Assembly: GCF_003752175.1 (NCBI RefSeq)
Contig: NZ_RJVF01000008.1
Coordinates: 1-64,000, forward strand
Direction: 5' to 3'
Length of the DNA: 64,000 nucleotides
Source of the DNA: Comamonas sp. BIGb0124
GTDB taxonomy: Bacteria; Pseudomonadota; Gammaproteobacteria; Burkholderiales; Burkholderiaceae_C
The translations under genes and the position numbers were made by a program. The notes under the pieces are model-generated. The model made no database searches and was not told the origin of the DNA. It saw only the letters and a list, made by a program, of their open reading frames with translations. The number at the start of each line of letters is the position of its first letter. Positions within the stretch are counted from its first letter, which is position 1. Shown piece after piece: positions 28,059-35,339 of this stretch.

Positions 28059-28697
28059 TTACTTGGTGCCGAAGATCCGGTCGCCTGCATCGCCCAGGCC
28101 AGGCAGGATGTAGCCGTGATCGCTCAGTTCACGGTCGACGGCGGCCGTGTAGATCGGCACATCGGGATGCGCCTTCTGCAGTGTGGCCACGCCTTCGGGT
28201 GCGGCCAGCAGGCACATGAACTTGATCGACTTGGGCTTCAGTTCCTTGAGCCGGTCGATGGCCGCCGCAGCCGAATTGCCCGTGGCCAGCATCGGGTCGA
28301 CCACGATGATGTCGCGCTCTTCCATTTCGGAAGGCATCTTGAAGTAGTACTCCACGGCCACCAGCGTCTTGGGGTCGCGATAGAGACCGATGTGGCCCAC
28401 GCGGGCGCCCGGCACCACGCTCAGCACGCCTTCGAGAATGCCGTTTCCGGCGCGGAGAATCGAGGCGAACACCAGCTTCTTGCCGTCGATGACCTGCGCC
28501 GTCATCTTCTCGAGCGGGGTCTCGATTTCGATGGCCTGAGTCGGCATGTCGCGGGTGACTTCATAGGCCATGAGCATGCTCAGCTCGTTGAGCAAGCGGC
28601 GGAAGCTGTTGGTGCTGGCTTCCTTCTTGCGCATCAGCGTCAGCTTGTGCTGGACCAGCGGGTGGGTAATGACATGGAGATTGTTGTTGGCACTCAT
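28059..28697 (-). CDS. upp: Uracil phosphoribosyltransferase
   Basis: A 212-residue pyrimidine salvage enzyme converting uracil and PRPP to UMP. Motifs are those of Upp: [20 protein letters not shown], then [20 protein letters not shown], the PRPP loop [20 protein letters not shown], and the uracil-binding [21 protein letters not shown] chose ATG 28697 because AGGAAA lies 9 bases upstream; an ATG at 28715 has no ribosome site. It is convergent with the SRAP-like gene. Confidence 0.96.
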   Translation of the reverse strand: MSANNNLHVITHPLVQHKLTLMRKKEASTNSFRRLLNELSMLMAYEVTRDMPTQAIEIETPLEKMTAQVIDGKKLVFASILRAGNGILEGVLSVVPGARVGHIGLYRDPKTLVAVEYYFKMPSEMEERDIIVVDPMLATGNSAAAAIDRLKELKPKSIKFMCLLAAPEGVATLQKAHPDVPIYTAAVDRELSDHGYILPGLGDAGDRIFGTK

Positions 28698-28844
28698 GAA
28701 GATCGTTTCCTGCATCGCGCAAAAATTCCCGGCCGGAATCGCGCGCCAGACTGTAAAGACTCTATTGTCACGGAATGTGCGGGCTTGTTGCGCCTATCCG
28801 GCAAAATCGCCGCGCTTCGCCCGCACACCCCTGCAGACCTCCCG

Positions 28845-30518
28845 TCACAAACCGCCCGGGTGGACGACCATCAGCGTGAACGGGAAGACATAGGCCTGCA
28901 GCGTGACAAAAATCCCCATCAGGCAGGCCAGCGCGATCGAGTGGAAAAACACGTAGCGCAGGATGTCGCCCTCGTGGTTGAACCAGCGCGTGGCGGTCGA
29001 CGCCACCACGATGGACTGCGCATCGATCATCTTCCCCATGACCCCGCCCGAACTGTTGGCCGCCCCCATGAGGTTGGGTGAAAGCCCCAACTGGTCCGCC
29101 GCCACCTTTTGCATGCCGCCGAACAGCACGTTCGATGCCGTGTCCGAACCCGTCAGTGCCACGCCCAGCCAGCCCATCAGCGTGCCGAAGAAGGGGTAGA
29201 ACATGCCTGTGTTGGCAAAGGCCAGCCCCAGCGTGGTGTCGGTACCCGAATAACGCGTGAGCGTGCCCAGTGCCAGCATCAGCACGATGGTGAGCAGGGA
29301 AAACCGCACCAGCCAGACCGTGCGCGCAAACGTGCTCAGCAAACCGACGATGTTGTAACGCATCACCAGCCCACCCACGATGGCCGCAGCCAAGATGCCG
29401 GTTCCCGTCGCCGACAGCAGATTCAGGGTGTAGATGGCCGCTTCAGGATGCGGCGTCGGCACCACCGGCGGCACTTTCAGGATGAGATTGTGCAATCCCG
29501 GAATCGGAAATGCCGGTGCGAACAGACTGTTGAGAAACGCCTTGACCGGCGGCAGACCCCAGATGAAGACAAAGACCGTGAGAATCGCCCAGGGCGTCCA
29601 GGCCCGGACGATCGCTTCGCGGCTGTGGCTCACCGGTGCCACGACGGGGTTGGGACTGACGCTGGTGTCCTTGCCGCCTCGCAGAGAAGTGCTGGTCCAG
29701 ACTTTGCGCGGTTGCCAGTACCTCAGAAAGGCGATCAGTGCGGCCATCGACAGGATCGCCGCGATGATGTCGACCAGCTCAGGTCCGATGAAATTGGAGA
29801 CCAGGTACTGGGGAATCGCGAAAGCCAGTCCGGTGACCAGAATGGCAGGCCATATCTCCATCATGCCTTTGCGGCCGGCAAAGGCCCAGATCATCCAGAA
29901 CGGCACCAGCACCGAGAAAAACGGCAGTTGGCGGCCCACCATCGCCGTGACTTCCATCAAGTCGTAGCCGTGCACCTTGGCCAGCGTGATCACCGGTGTG
30001 CCCAGCGCGCCGAAGGCCACGGGCGCCGTGTTGGCGATCAGCGACAGCCCCGACGCAGCCAGCGGCGAAAACCCCAGCCCGATCAGAATCGCCGCCGTCA
30101 CGGCCACCGGGGTGCCGAAGCCGGCTGCGCCCTCGAAGAATGCCCCGAACGCAAACGCGATCATCAGCAACTGCAGCCGGCGGTCTTCCGTGATGCTGGC
30201 GATGGAATCCTGCAGCACCTTGAAGCTGCCGTTCTGTTCGGTCAGCTGGTGCAGAAAGATGATGTTGAGCACGATCCAGCCGATCGGCAGCAGCCCCGTC
30301 AACCCGCCCAGCAACGCCGCTTCGCCCGCCATGCCCGCCGGCATGTTGTAGGCCAAGATCGCCACCGCAAATGCCGCCAGCAGCCCCGCGCCTGCGGCGA
30401 CATGGGCCTTGAGATGAAAAAACCCGAGCCCCGCCAGCATGACCACCACCGGCAATGCCGCCAGCAGCGTGGACAGAACCATATTGCCCAGGGGGTCGTA
30501 GACCTGTTGCCATGTCAT
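28845..30518 (-). CDS. Second LldP/GlcA-family lactate or glycolate permease
   Basis: A 557-residue membrane protein, the same length as LldP at 25217 and of the same family. It begins MTWQQVYDPLGNMVLSTLLA and contains AFFEGAAGFGTPVAVTAAIL, GALGTPVITLAKVHGYDL and NSSGGVMGKMIDAQSIVVAS. ATG 30518 places the YDPLGN motif at the normal position; the frame extends 16 residues upstream. It lies behind upp rather than in the lldPRD operon, so it may serve a different 2-hydroxy acid or different conditions. Confidence 0.9.
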   Translation of the reverse strand: MTWQQVYDPLGNMVLSTLLAALPVVVMLAGLGFFHLKAHVAAGAGLLAAFAVAILAYNMPAGMAGEAALLGGLTGLLPIGWIVLNIIFLHQLTEQNGSFKVLQDSIASITEDRRLQLLMIAFAFGAFFEGAAGFGTPVAVTAAILIGLGFSPLAASGLSLIANTAPVAFGALGTPVITLAKVHGYDLMEVTAMVGRQLPFFSVLVPFWMIWAFAGRKGMMEIWPAILVTGLAFAIPQYLVSNFIGPELVDIIAAILSMAALIAFLRYWQPRKVWTSTSLRGGKDTSVSPNPVVAPVSHSREAIVRAWTPWAILTVFVFIWGLPPVKAFLNSLFAPAFPIPGLHNLILKVPPVVPTPHPEAAIYTLNLLSATGTGILAAAIVGGLVMRYNIVGLLSTFARTVWLVRFSLLTIVLMLALGTLTRYSGTDTTLGLAFANTGMFYPFFGTLMGWLGVALTGSDTASNVLFGGMQKVAADQLGLSPNLMGAANSSGGVMGKMIDAQSIVVASTATRWFNHEGDILRYVFFHSIALACLMGIFVTLQAYVFPFTLMVVHPGGL

Positions 30519-30795
30519 CGCATTTCCTTCTATCGCCAAGGTGAACAGAGGAAAGCCCAGCGCCAATCATCTGGCGTATTCGCCAGCGAGACCACTCCGG
30601 GCCTACAGACGTGAATGGCCGGGACAGACAGCAACGCCATTCGCTGCCGAGTATAGGAGCGTCATGCTGCACTGCGCCAGAGCCTTTTGATGGCGGAAAA
30701 CCCGAATGAAAAATGCGTGTTGGTTTGAATCGCCTGCGCGGAGCTATGAAATTCATTCAGTCATTTCATGGGTGGCACTGGCTGCCGCCGAGCAG

Positions 30796-30879
30796 GCGGA
30801 ATTCCCTTTTCTGGTTGTTTTAATCATGGATTACATCTCGATGCAAAGCTGCACGGAATCGGTGAATGTCGCGGCGTAG
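30796..30879 (+). repeat. Diverged direct repeat, copy A, with 17-residue ORF
   Basis: Copy A of a unit found again 731 bp downstream. Its 33 bases up to the ATG (30826) align with copy B without gaps at 24 of 33 positions. The ORF reads MDYISMQSCTESVNVAA and ends in TAG at 30877-30879. Compared with copy B, the peptide end EsVNVAA is preserved while codons differ at silent positions. Confidence 0.6.
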
Positions 30880-31101
30880 GCTGTGCAAGAAATGTGCTGG
30901 GGTGTCGTTTGGAACTTTGCTTGCAATGGCGCCGAGATCAGGTCCTTGATTCGGTATTTGTTGACTCACAATTTAAAGTTGGCGGAGATCGAGGTTGAAT
31001 TTATCCAGGTCCGATATGCGGATGGTTGGGGAGTTTTTTCATGAAAGGCGTTTTGTGAGTGGGTTTTCAATAACTGATCGATCGATGAATGCGTGTATTA
31101 A

Positions 31102-31233
31102 ATGATTGTTGTTTGGTTTAATCACAGATTGCCGTTTACATTTTTCTATGATTACGGTGTGATCGTTGATGTTGGTTTTCGAGAGGGTAGGGTGGCTGTT
31201 GTTAATGGATGGTATGTGGCGAGTGCTTATTGA
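31102..31233 (+). CDS. Small ORF 1 of a tandem homologous pair (43 residues)
   Basis: The ORF runs from ATG 31102 to TGA 31231-31233. Its last 32 residues match those of the next ORF at 18 positions: shared pattern FT-F-DYGV-V-V-FR-G---VV-GW-V---Y. Several identical residues use different codons (ACA/ACG, TAC/TAT, GTG/GTA, CGA/AGG, GGT/GGA), which suggests constraint on the protein. The N-terminal part (MIVVWFNHRLP) differs from its partner, possibly after a frameshift: a better match to the partner start lies at ATG 31085 in another frame. No family is recognised. Confidence 0.35.
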   Translation: MIVVWFNHRLPFTFFYDYGVIVDVGFREGRVAVVNGWYVASAY

Positions 31234-31236
31234 TCG

Positions 31237-31398
31237 ATGAGTGTTTGTTCGGGTTGTGGCTCTAGCGTTGTGATGGCTCGGTATGCGCATCGATCAAATT
31301 TTACGCTTTTCTCTGATTATGGTGTAGCTGTTCGAGTTGAGTTTAGGCGAGGAAAGATTGAGGTTGTGCATGGATGGTGCGTTTTGAATATGTATTGA
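31237..31398 (+). CDS. Small ORF 2 of a tandem homologous pair (53 residues)
   Basis: The ORF runs from ATG 31237, 3 bases after the previous stop, to TGA 31396-31398. It begins MSVCSGCGSSVVMARYAHRS with a CxxC pair and ends with the pattern shared with small ORF 1, including DYGVAVRVEFRRGKIEVVHG and GWCVLNMY. Both ORFs are preceded by a TGATCGAT element, consistent with a tandem duplication. The size and lack of a strong ribosome site make expression uncertain. I do not recognise the family. Confidence 0.4.
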   Translation: MSVCSGCGSSVVMARYAHRSNFTLFSDYGVAVRVEFRRGKIEVVHGWCVLNMY

Positions 31399-31526
31399 TG
31401 TGTATTGTTTTGATGGGCTTGGATTCTCGGGTAATCGGCCAGAGTACTTGATGGTTTTAATGGGCCTGCATGGAATCTTGAGATTTAACCTGTGAATGCA
31501 TGGTTGGTGTTGCAGCCGCGGTGTGA

Positions 31527-31613
31527 GCGGGATTCCCTGTGTAGGCTATTTAAGTCATGGATTCAATCTCGACGCAAAAAAAACGCCAGGAACCGGTGAA
31601 TGTCGCCGCTTAA
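31527..31613 (+). repeat. Diverged direct repeat, copy B, with 18-residue ORF
   Basis: Copy B of the unit at 30796. The ORF from ATG 31557 reads MDSISTQKKRQEPVNVAA and ends in TAA at 31611-31613. Eleven residues agree with copy A, including the start MD-IS-Q and the end E-VNVAA. It lies 180 bp before the start of the exported-protein gene at 31793 and could be a leader peptide or the remnant of a duplicated gene start. Confidence 0.6.
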
Positions 31614-31792
31614 GGTTTGGCGCGATCTGGGGAGGTTTGCTTCTGAAATTTCCGCGTTGACTTTCTGATGTGTCAATGACGGTTGCGACTGGTTTGTGGA
31701 GCGTAGGTCCAGTATGACGATGAGTCTGCGATGTTTTCCATGTCGTGTGGTGAGTGATTTTTTAACCGTCAATTAAACTGGGCTTAAACATC

Positions 31793-32305
31793 ATGTTGAG
31801 TTTTCTGAGTTCTCGGAGAAAGATTTTATTGATAGGGGTGTCTTGGGTCGCGTTGACTCTGAGCTGCTCATGGCATGCGATTGGCAATGAGGCTTGGATA
31901 GGGCAAAAGCGCCTCGAAAATTCGGTTGAATTGGGGCAGATCGTTGAGTTGGCTCAGTGGTCTAAAGCTTCGCATGGGACGGTGTGTGTCTTGTTTACAT
32001 ATCAGACTGAAGTCAATGAAGATATGTTGGGCGCCCATCAAATTAATTTATATCTTGATTCAATAGATTACAAGGGGTACGAGCATGAATGGTCATTGGC
32101 TGCTGTGACAACGGAAGGAGTCAACCTGTCTCGATTCGATGTGTCGCTGCGCTCAGATGTATTGGGGTCACACAACATCGGGGTTTATGGTCGAGCAATG
32201 TTGCCGAAGAACTTCAAGCCCGTCTACTGCGCCGATCTGAGTCGCGCCGCGATCACGAAAATTAAGTTGTTCGGTAGATTTTATTTTATTCTAGGAGAAT
32301 TTTGA
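31793..32305 (+). CDS. Exported or membrane-anchored protein of unknown function
   Basis: A 170-residue protein of low-GC codon use. Residues 9-27 (RKILLIGVSWVALTLSCSWH) form a signal peptide or anchor. The rest is soluble with a run of beta-strand-like segments (TVCVLFTYQTEVN, INLYLDSIDYKGYEHEWSLA) and ends in a hydrophobic FGRFYFILGEF. I recognise no domain. Its TGA overlaps the ATG of the next ORF (TGATG at 32303-32307), so the two are coupled. The size, anchor and partner would suit an immunity or accessory protein of the following RTX-like gene, but that is speculation. Confidence 0.6.
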   Translation: MLSFLSSRRKILLIGVSWVALTLSCSWHAIGNEAWIGQKRLENSVELGQIVELAQWSKASHGTVCVLFTYQTEVNEDMLGAHQINLYLDSIDYKGYEHEWSLAAVTTEGVNLSRFDVSLRSDVLGSHNIGVYGRAMLPKNFKPVYCADLSRAAITKIKLFGRFYFILGEF

Positions 32306-32424
32306 TGAAGGAAGACGATGATTTATATTGTCGATATATGCGCGAAGCAAAGCATTACGCAAATTATTATAAGATAGATCCCGAAACTTCCTCTGGCGGT
32401 GTGGCCAGACCCGAATTGGTATAG
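32305..32424 (+). CDS. 39-residue ORF, possible 5' part of an amber-interrupted gene
   Basis: ATG 32305 has a good AGGAG site 8 bases upstream and overlaps the previous stop. The ORF (MKEDDDLYCRYMREAKHYAN, then YYKIDPETSSGGVARPELV) ends in TAG at 32422-32424. The ORF at 32431 is in the same frame, two codons after that amber codon, so both could be one 204-codon gene with a premature stop. As a separate product it is an acidic, Tyr-rich peptide without recognisable domain. Confidence 0.45.
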   Translation: MKEDDDLYCRYMREAKHYANYYKIDPETSSGGVARPELV

Positions 32425-32430
32425 ACATCG

Positions 32431-32919
32431 GTGGCGAAGAAATTCTTATTGGGTGGTCATGATGTTAGTCCTAACCCGTATGGGCTGAATGAAGGCGATT
32501 TCGACTTGGGTGAGTCTTCGGCATATCGGCGGATCGATGATTCGTGGTTTGAGGCAAGAAACGACATGCGTATACCGGATCGCGGGGTCAACAGTGGCAC
32601 TTATTTTGGCGATCGCAGGGCCGATCCAGTGAGTCTGGAAAGGCCGGGTAGCGATGATGATCTGGCTGTCACCCCGTCTTGGTCCCATGAGATAAACGAT
32701 ACCGACCTCCAACTCACTCTTCTCGAAACCCACGACACATGGACCGTCGTGAACGGGTATAGCGGATCGGCGTTCCGCGTGGAAGATTTCGATCTGAGCG
32801 ACGGCAGTCAGGTGTTGCAGAACGAAGTCGACGCCCGGGTCGCTGCAATGGCGGACTATGTTCTGCTGCCGCCTCTTGCCGTTCACGCCTACTCCGCACT
32901 GGACTATCAGGTGGTCTGA
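32431..32919 (+). CDS. RTX-type calcium-binding protein C-terminal remnant
   Basis: A 162-codon frame, starting at GTG 32431 if translated alone. The last 75 residues resemble the end of haemolysin-type RTX proteins: LQLTLLETHDTWTVVNGYSG, then SAFRVEDFDLSDGSQVLQ, then NEVDARVAAMADY. The usual form is DTLTV-W-(Y/F)-VE-F-F-DG(T/S). No GGxGxDxxx repeats are present, so only the terminal part would remain. GC rises from low at the 5' end to near-normal at the 3' end. It is in frame with the 39-residue ORF upstream across a TAG codon, supporting a decaying gene. Confidence 0.5.
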   Translation: MAKKFLLGGHDVSPNPYGLNEGDFDLGESSAYRRIDDSWFEARNDMRIPDRGVNSGTYFGDRRADPVSLERPGSDDDLAVTPSWSHEINDTDLQLTLLETHDTWTVVNGYSGSAFRVEDFDLSDGSQVLQNEVDARVAAMADYVLLPPLAVHAYSALDYQVV

Positions 32920-32927
32920 CGGCCATG

Positions 32928-32966
32928 AAAAAACCCGCGGACGTCGGGTGTCGACGTGTCGCGGGT
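32928..32966 (-). terminator. Rho-independent terminator of the parvulin gene
   Basis: Read on the minus strand, arms ACCCGCG / CGCGGGT are followed by a run of six T. It lies 57 bp after the stop of the peptidyl-prolyl isomerase gene and just beyond the RTX-like frame, so it may also mark the right border of the low-GC island. Confidence 0.75.
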
Positions 32967-33022
32967 CTTGCGTGCGAATCGGGCCGGTGCGGCGGGCACC
33001 AGCCAGAGTGCCGGTCAGCGCA

Positions 33023-33805
33023 TTACTGGATCTTGGCCTTGCTGCGCAGTTCGTTCTGGTAAGCCTGCAGCTTTTGCTGCTGCAGTTGCTGAACGACCTG
33101 CGGCTTGACGTCTTCGAAGGCGGGCAGTTGGGCATCGCGCACGTCGTCGAGGCGGATGATGTGGAAGCCGAACTGGGTCTTGACCGGTGTTTCGGTCATC
33201 TGGCCCTTGGTGAGCTGGGTCAGTGCCTGGCCGAACTCGGGAACGTAGGTGTCGGGCGAAGCCCAGTCGAGGTCGCCGCCGCGCTCACCCGATCCCGGGT
33301 CCTTGGAGAACTTCTGGGCCAGCTCGTCGAACTTCGCACCCTTCTTGATCTGGTCGATCAGGGACTTGGCTTGCTCTTCGCTCTCGACCAGGATGTGGCG
33401 GGCATGGTATTCCTTGCCGCCGTTGGCTGCGGCGTACTTGTCGTACTCGGCCTTGGCTTCGGCGTCGGTGACGGGGTGCTTTTCGCTGTACTGGGCAAAC
33501 AGGTCCTGGATCAGGATGGCCTGGCGGGCGAGTTCCAGCTGGGTGCGGTAGTTTTCGCTCTTGTCCAGGCCTTGGGCTTGCGCAGCCTGCATGAACACTT
33601 CGCGCATGACGATTTCTTGTTTGATCTGGTCACGCAGTTCCGGCGTCACGGGACGGCCCGAGCGTTCGAACTGCTTGATCAGCGCATCGATGCGCGAGCT
33701 GGGCACTGGCTTGCCGTTGACGATGGCGGCATTCTGCGCCAGGGCCGCCACGCTGGTGACGGCGAGTGTGGCAGCAACGGCCAGGCTCAGGACTTTGTTT
33801 TTCAT
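33023..33805 (-). CDS. Periplasmic peptidyl-prolyl cis-trans isomerase, parvulin (PpiC/SurA type)
   Basis: A 260-residue foldase. It has a Sec signal (KVLSLAVAATLAVTSVAALA) and a SurA-like N-terminal helical region (NGKPVPSSRIDALIKQFERS). The parvulin domain sits at about residues 130-225: ARHILVESEEQAKSLIDQIK, then FSKDPGSGERGGDLDW, then VKTQFGFHIIRLDD. The C-terminus is Gln-rich. It assists folding of exported proteins, as PrsA-like parvulins of betaproteobacteria do. ATG 33805 is preferred over 33811 because its spacing from ACGAG is better. A terminator follows. Confidence 0.93.
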   Translation of the reverse strand: MKNKVLSLAVAATLAVTSVAALAQNAAIVNGKPVPSSRIDALIKQFERSGRPVTPELRDQIKQEIVMREVFMQAAQAQGLDKSENYRTQLELARQAILIQDLFAQYSEKHPVTDAEAKAEYDKYAAANGGKEYHARHILVESEEQAKSLIDQIKKGAKFDELAQKFSKDPGSGERGGDLDWASPDTYVPEFGQALTQLTKGQMTETPVKTQFGFHIIRLDDVRDAQLPAFEDVKPQVVQQLQQQKLQAYQNELRSKAKIQ

Positions 33806-33898
33806 GTACATACTCGTTGAAGTTGATGTCTATTCTGAAATCGGAGCGTCAGGTGGCACGCCTCAAGGGCTGGCGTGACCTTCACGTCTGAACATTGA

Positions 33899-33938
33899 GA
33901 GCAGGCCGGTCGCAAAAGGTTGCATGCCCGGCCTGCTC
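33899..33938. repeat. Perfect 11-bp inverted repeat between bolA-like and parvulin genes
   Basis: Arms GAGCAGGCCGG / CCGGCCTGCTC are separated by 18 bases. It lies 31 bp past the BolA-like stop codon on that transcript and has no T-run. It probably ends or protects the yciB-bolA transcript. Confidence 0.45.
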
Positions 33939-33968
33939 GCAGTGTCGGACAGGGTCGACGAATGCGGA

Positions 33969-34271
33969 TCAGGGCCTGGGCGGCCCGGTTTCGATGGCCA
34001 GCGCGTGCAGGCCCAGGGCATGGCAATCGGCGAGGGCATCATACACAAGCCGATGTTGCCGAACCCGGCTCAGCCCTTCGAATTCAGGGGATGCGATGCG
34101 CACGCGGAAATGCGTTCCCCAACCCTGTGCATTGGCTCCGGCGTGCCCGGCATGGGCAGCGCTTTCGTCCAGGACTTCGAGGGAGGTGGGGGCCAGTGCG
34201 GCACGCAGGCGGTGTTCGAGCTCGGCCGTGGTGAGCAAGGCCGGAGCAGCGGCGGGATGTTGCTGGGTCAT
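33969..34271 (-). CDS. BolA-family protein
   Basis: A 100-residue protein of the BolA/IbaG family. The class II KH-like fold is seen in [20 protein letters not shown], then [20 protein letters not shown] (the FxG/RH helix-turn region) and [20 protein letters not shown]. BolA proteins bind monothiol glutaredoxins and [2Fe-2S] clusters and modulate gene expression and cell shape. The ATG at 34271 overlaps the yciB stop by four bases, so it is coupled to the septation gene, an arrangement common in Burkholderiales. Confidence 0.92.
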   Translation of the reverse strand: MTQQHPAAAPALLTTAELEHRLRAALAPTSLEVLDESAAHAGHAGANAQGWGTHFRVRIASPEFEGLSRVRQHRLVYDALADCHALGLHALAIETGPPRP

Positions 34272-34873
34272 GGCTGGCGAGGGGGCTGGCTGTCGTCCTG
34301 ATCGTGCGACGGCGGGTGACTCGGCGCATGCCCTGCGGGCTCTGCCTGGCTGCCGCTCATGTGCCGGCTCACGTACAGACCCTGGGCCAGGATGAAGGCG
34401 ATCGGGAAAACATAACCCCAGATCTTGAAGTCCATCCAGGCTTCGGTGCTGTAGGCCACGGCCACATAGGCGTTGAGTGCCCCCATGAACAAAAAGTAGA
34501 GGGCCCAGCTGTAATTGAGACGGGTCCAGACGGCGGGCGGCAGCGCCAGTTGTTTGCCCAGCAGCACATGCAGGAAGTTGCGGCGCATCAGCCATTGGCC
34601 GCCCAGCAGCAGCAGCGCCATGGCCGTGTAGAGCACGGTCGGTTTCCACTTGATGAAGCGGTCGTCGTGGAGTCCCAGAGTCAGTGCGCCGAACGCCAGG
34701 ATCAGCACCAGGGTGGCTTTCTGCATGGTCTGGAGCTTGCGCTCCATGGCATAGATCACGGCCATCTGCACGCAGGTGGCGGCCATGAGCACGCCGGTGG
34801 CGATGTAGATGTCGGTCAGCTTGTAGGCGCCGAAGAACAGCAGGATGGGGACGAAGTCGAGCAGGGCTTTCAT
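34268..34873 (-). CDS. yciB: Inner-membrane septation protein A (YciB/IspZ)
   Basis: A 201-residue membrane protein with five to six helices. The family pattern is clear: [20 protein letters not shown], then [20 protein letters not shown] and [20 protein letters not shown]. It participates in cell-envelope synthesis and septation. The C-terminal 30 residues ([20 protein letters not shown]) are a disordered tail longer than in E. coli. It overlaps the BolA-like gene. Confidence 0.95.
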   Translation of the reverse strand: MKALLDFVPILLFFGAYKLTDIYIATGVLMAATCVQMAVIYAMERKLQTMQKATLVLILAFGALTLGLHDDRFIKWKPTVLYTAMALLLLGGQWLMRRNFLHVLLGKQLALPPAVWTRLNYSWALYFLFMGALNAYVAVAYSTEAWMDFKIWGYVFPIAFILAQGLYVSRHMSGSQAEPAGHAPSHPPSHDQDDSQPPRQP

Positions 34874-34904
34874 GGACGGGATTATTCCTTGTTCCGAAGC
34901 CCGT

Positions 34905-35339
34905 TCAGCCTTTGGGCTCGAAGTCCAGCGAAGCGGAGTTCATGCAGTAGCGCAAGCCGGTGGGTGCCGGACCGTCGGGAAACACATGGCCGAGGTGGGC
35001 GTCGCAACTGGCACAGACCGTTTCGGTGCGTACCATGCCGTGGCTGCGGTCGACGATTTCGCGGATGGCGCCCGGCACGGCTTCCGAAAAACTCGGCCAG
35101 CCGCAGCCTGCGTCGAACTTCGTGCTGGCGTCGAACAGCAGCGCACCGCAGCAGATGCAGTGATAGCTGCCATCGTCCCACACACGGTTGTACTTGCCGG
35201 TGAACGGACGTTCGGTGGCGGCATGGCGAGTGACTTCGAATGCCACCGGCTCGGCGTTCTTGTCGGCGAGGATGGCACGCCATTCGGCGTCGCTGCGTTG
35301 TGGTTGCGAAGGCTGATTGGCGGTCTGATCGTGGGTCAT
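34905..35339 (-). CDS. msrB: Peptide-methionine (R)-S-oxide reductase
   Basis: A 144-residue MsrB that reduces methionine-R-sulfoxide in proteins. Two zinc CxxC motifs are present ([10 protein letters not shown] and [15 protein letters not shown]), along with the catalytic region [13 protein letters not shown] containing the active cysteine, and [10 protein letters not shown] for substrate binding. ATG 35339 overlaps the selO stop codon by four bases. The pairing with SelO suggests joint service in oxidative stress. Confidence 0.96.
   Translation of the reverse strand: MTHDQTANQPSQPQRSDAEWRAILADKNAEPVAFEVTRHAATERPFTGKYNRVWDDGSYHCICCGALLFDASTKFDAGCGWPSFSEAVPGAIREIVDRSHGMVRTETVCASCDAHLGHVFPDGPAPTGLRYCMNSASLDFEPKG

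Larger units (their letters stand above)
30519..31792. other. Low-GC island, left part, with eroded and small ORFs
   Basis: This 1274-bp stretch changes abruptly from about two thirds GC to well under half from about 30700 onward. It contains no ORF of normal length. I see two copies of a short repeated unit encoding 17- and 18-residue peptides (30796-30879 and 31527-31613), and between them two tandem homologous small ORFs (31102-31233 and 31237-31398). A further 50-codon frame at 30892-31044 ends EVEFIQVRYADGWGVFS and weakly resembles the C-termini of the small ORFs. The base composition and debris-like content suggest acquired DNA under decay or a nest of very small genes. Confidence 0.6.

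Noticed and set aside
30768-30998. 76-codon frame in the low-GC island
   Set aside because: It overlaps repeat copy A in a different frame from the conserved 17-residue peptide and shows no conservation with copy B.
31039-31290. 83-codon minus-strand frame in the low-GC island
   Set aside because: It is antisense to the tandem small ORFs, whose codon pattern shows protein-level conservation on the plus strand; the minus frame is rich in His, Asn and Thr and shows no repeat conservation.
30796-31613. Direct repeats considered as insertion-sequence ends or attachment sites
   Set aside because: The copies are diverged and in direct orientation, contain no terminal inverted repeats, and no transposase or integrase lies between them.
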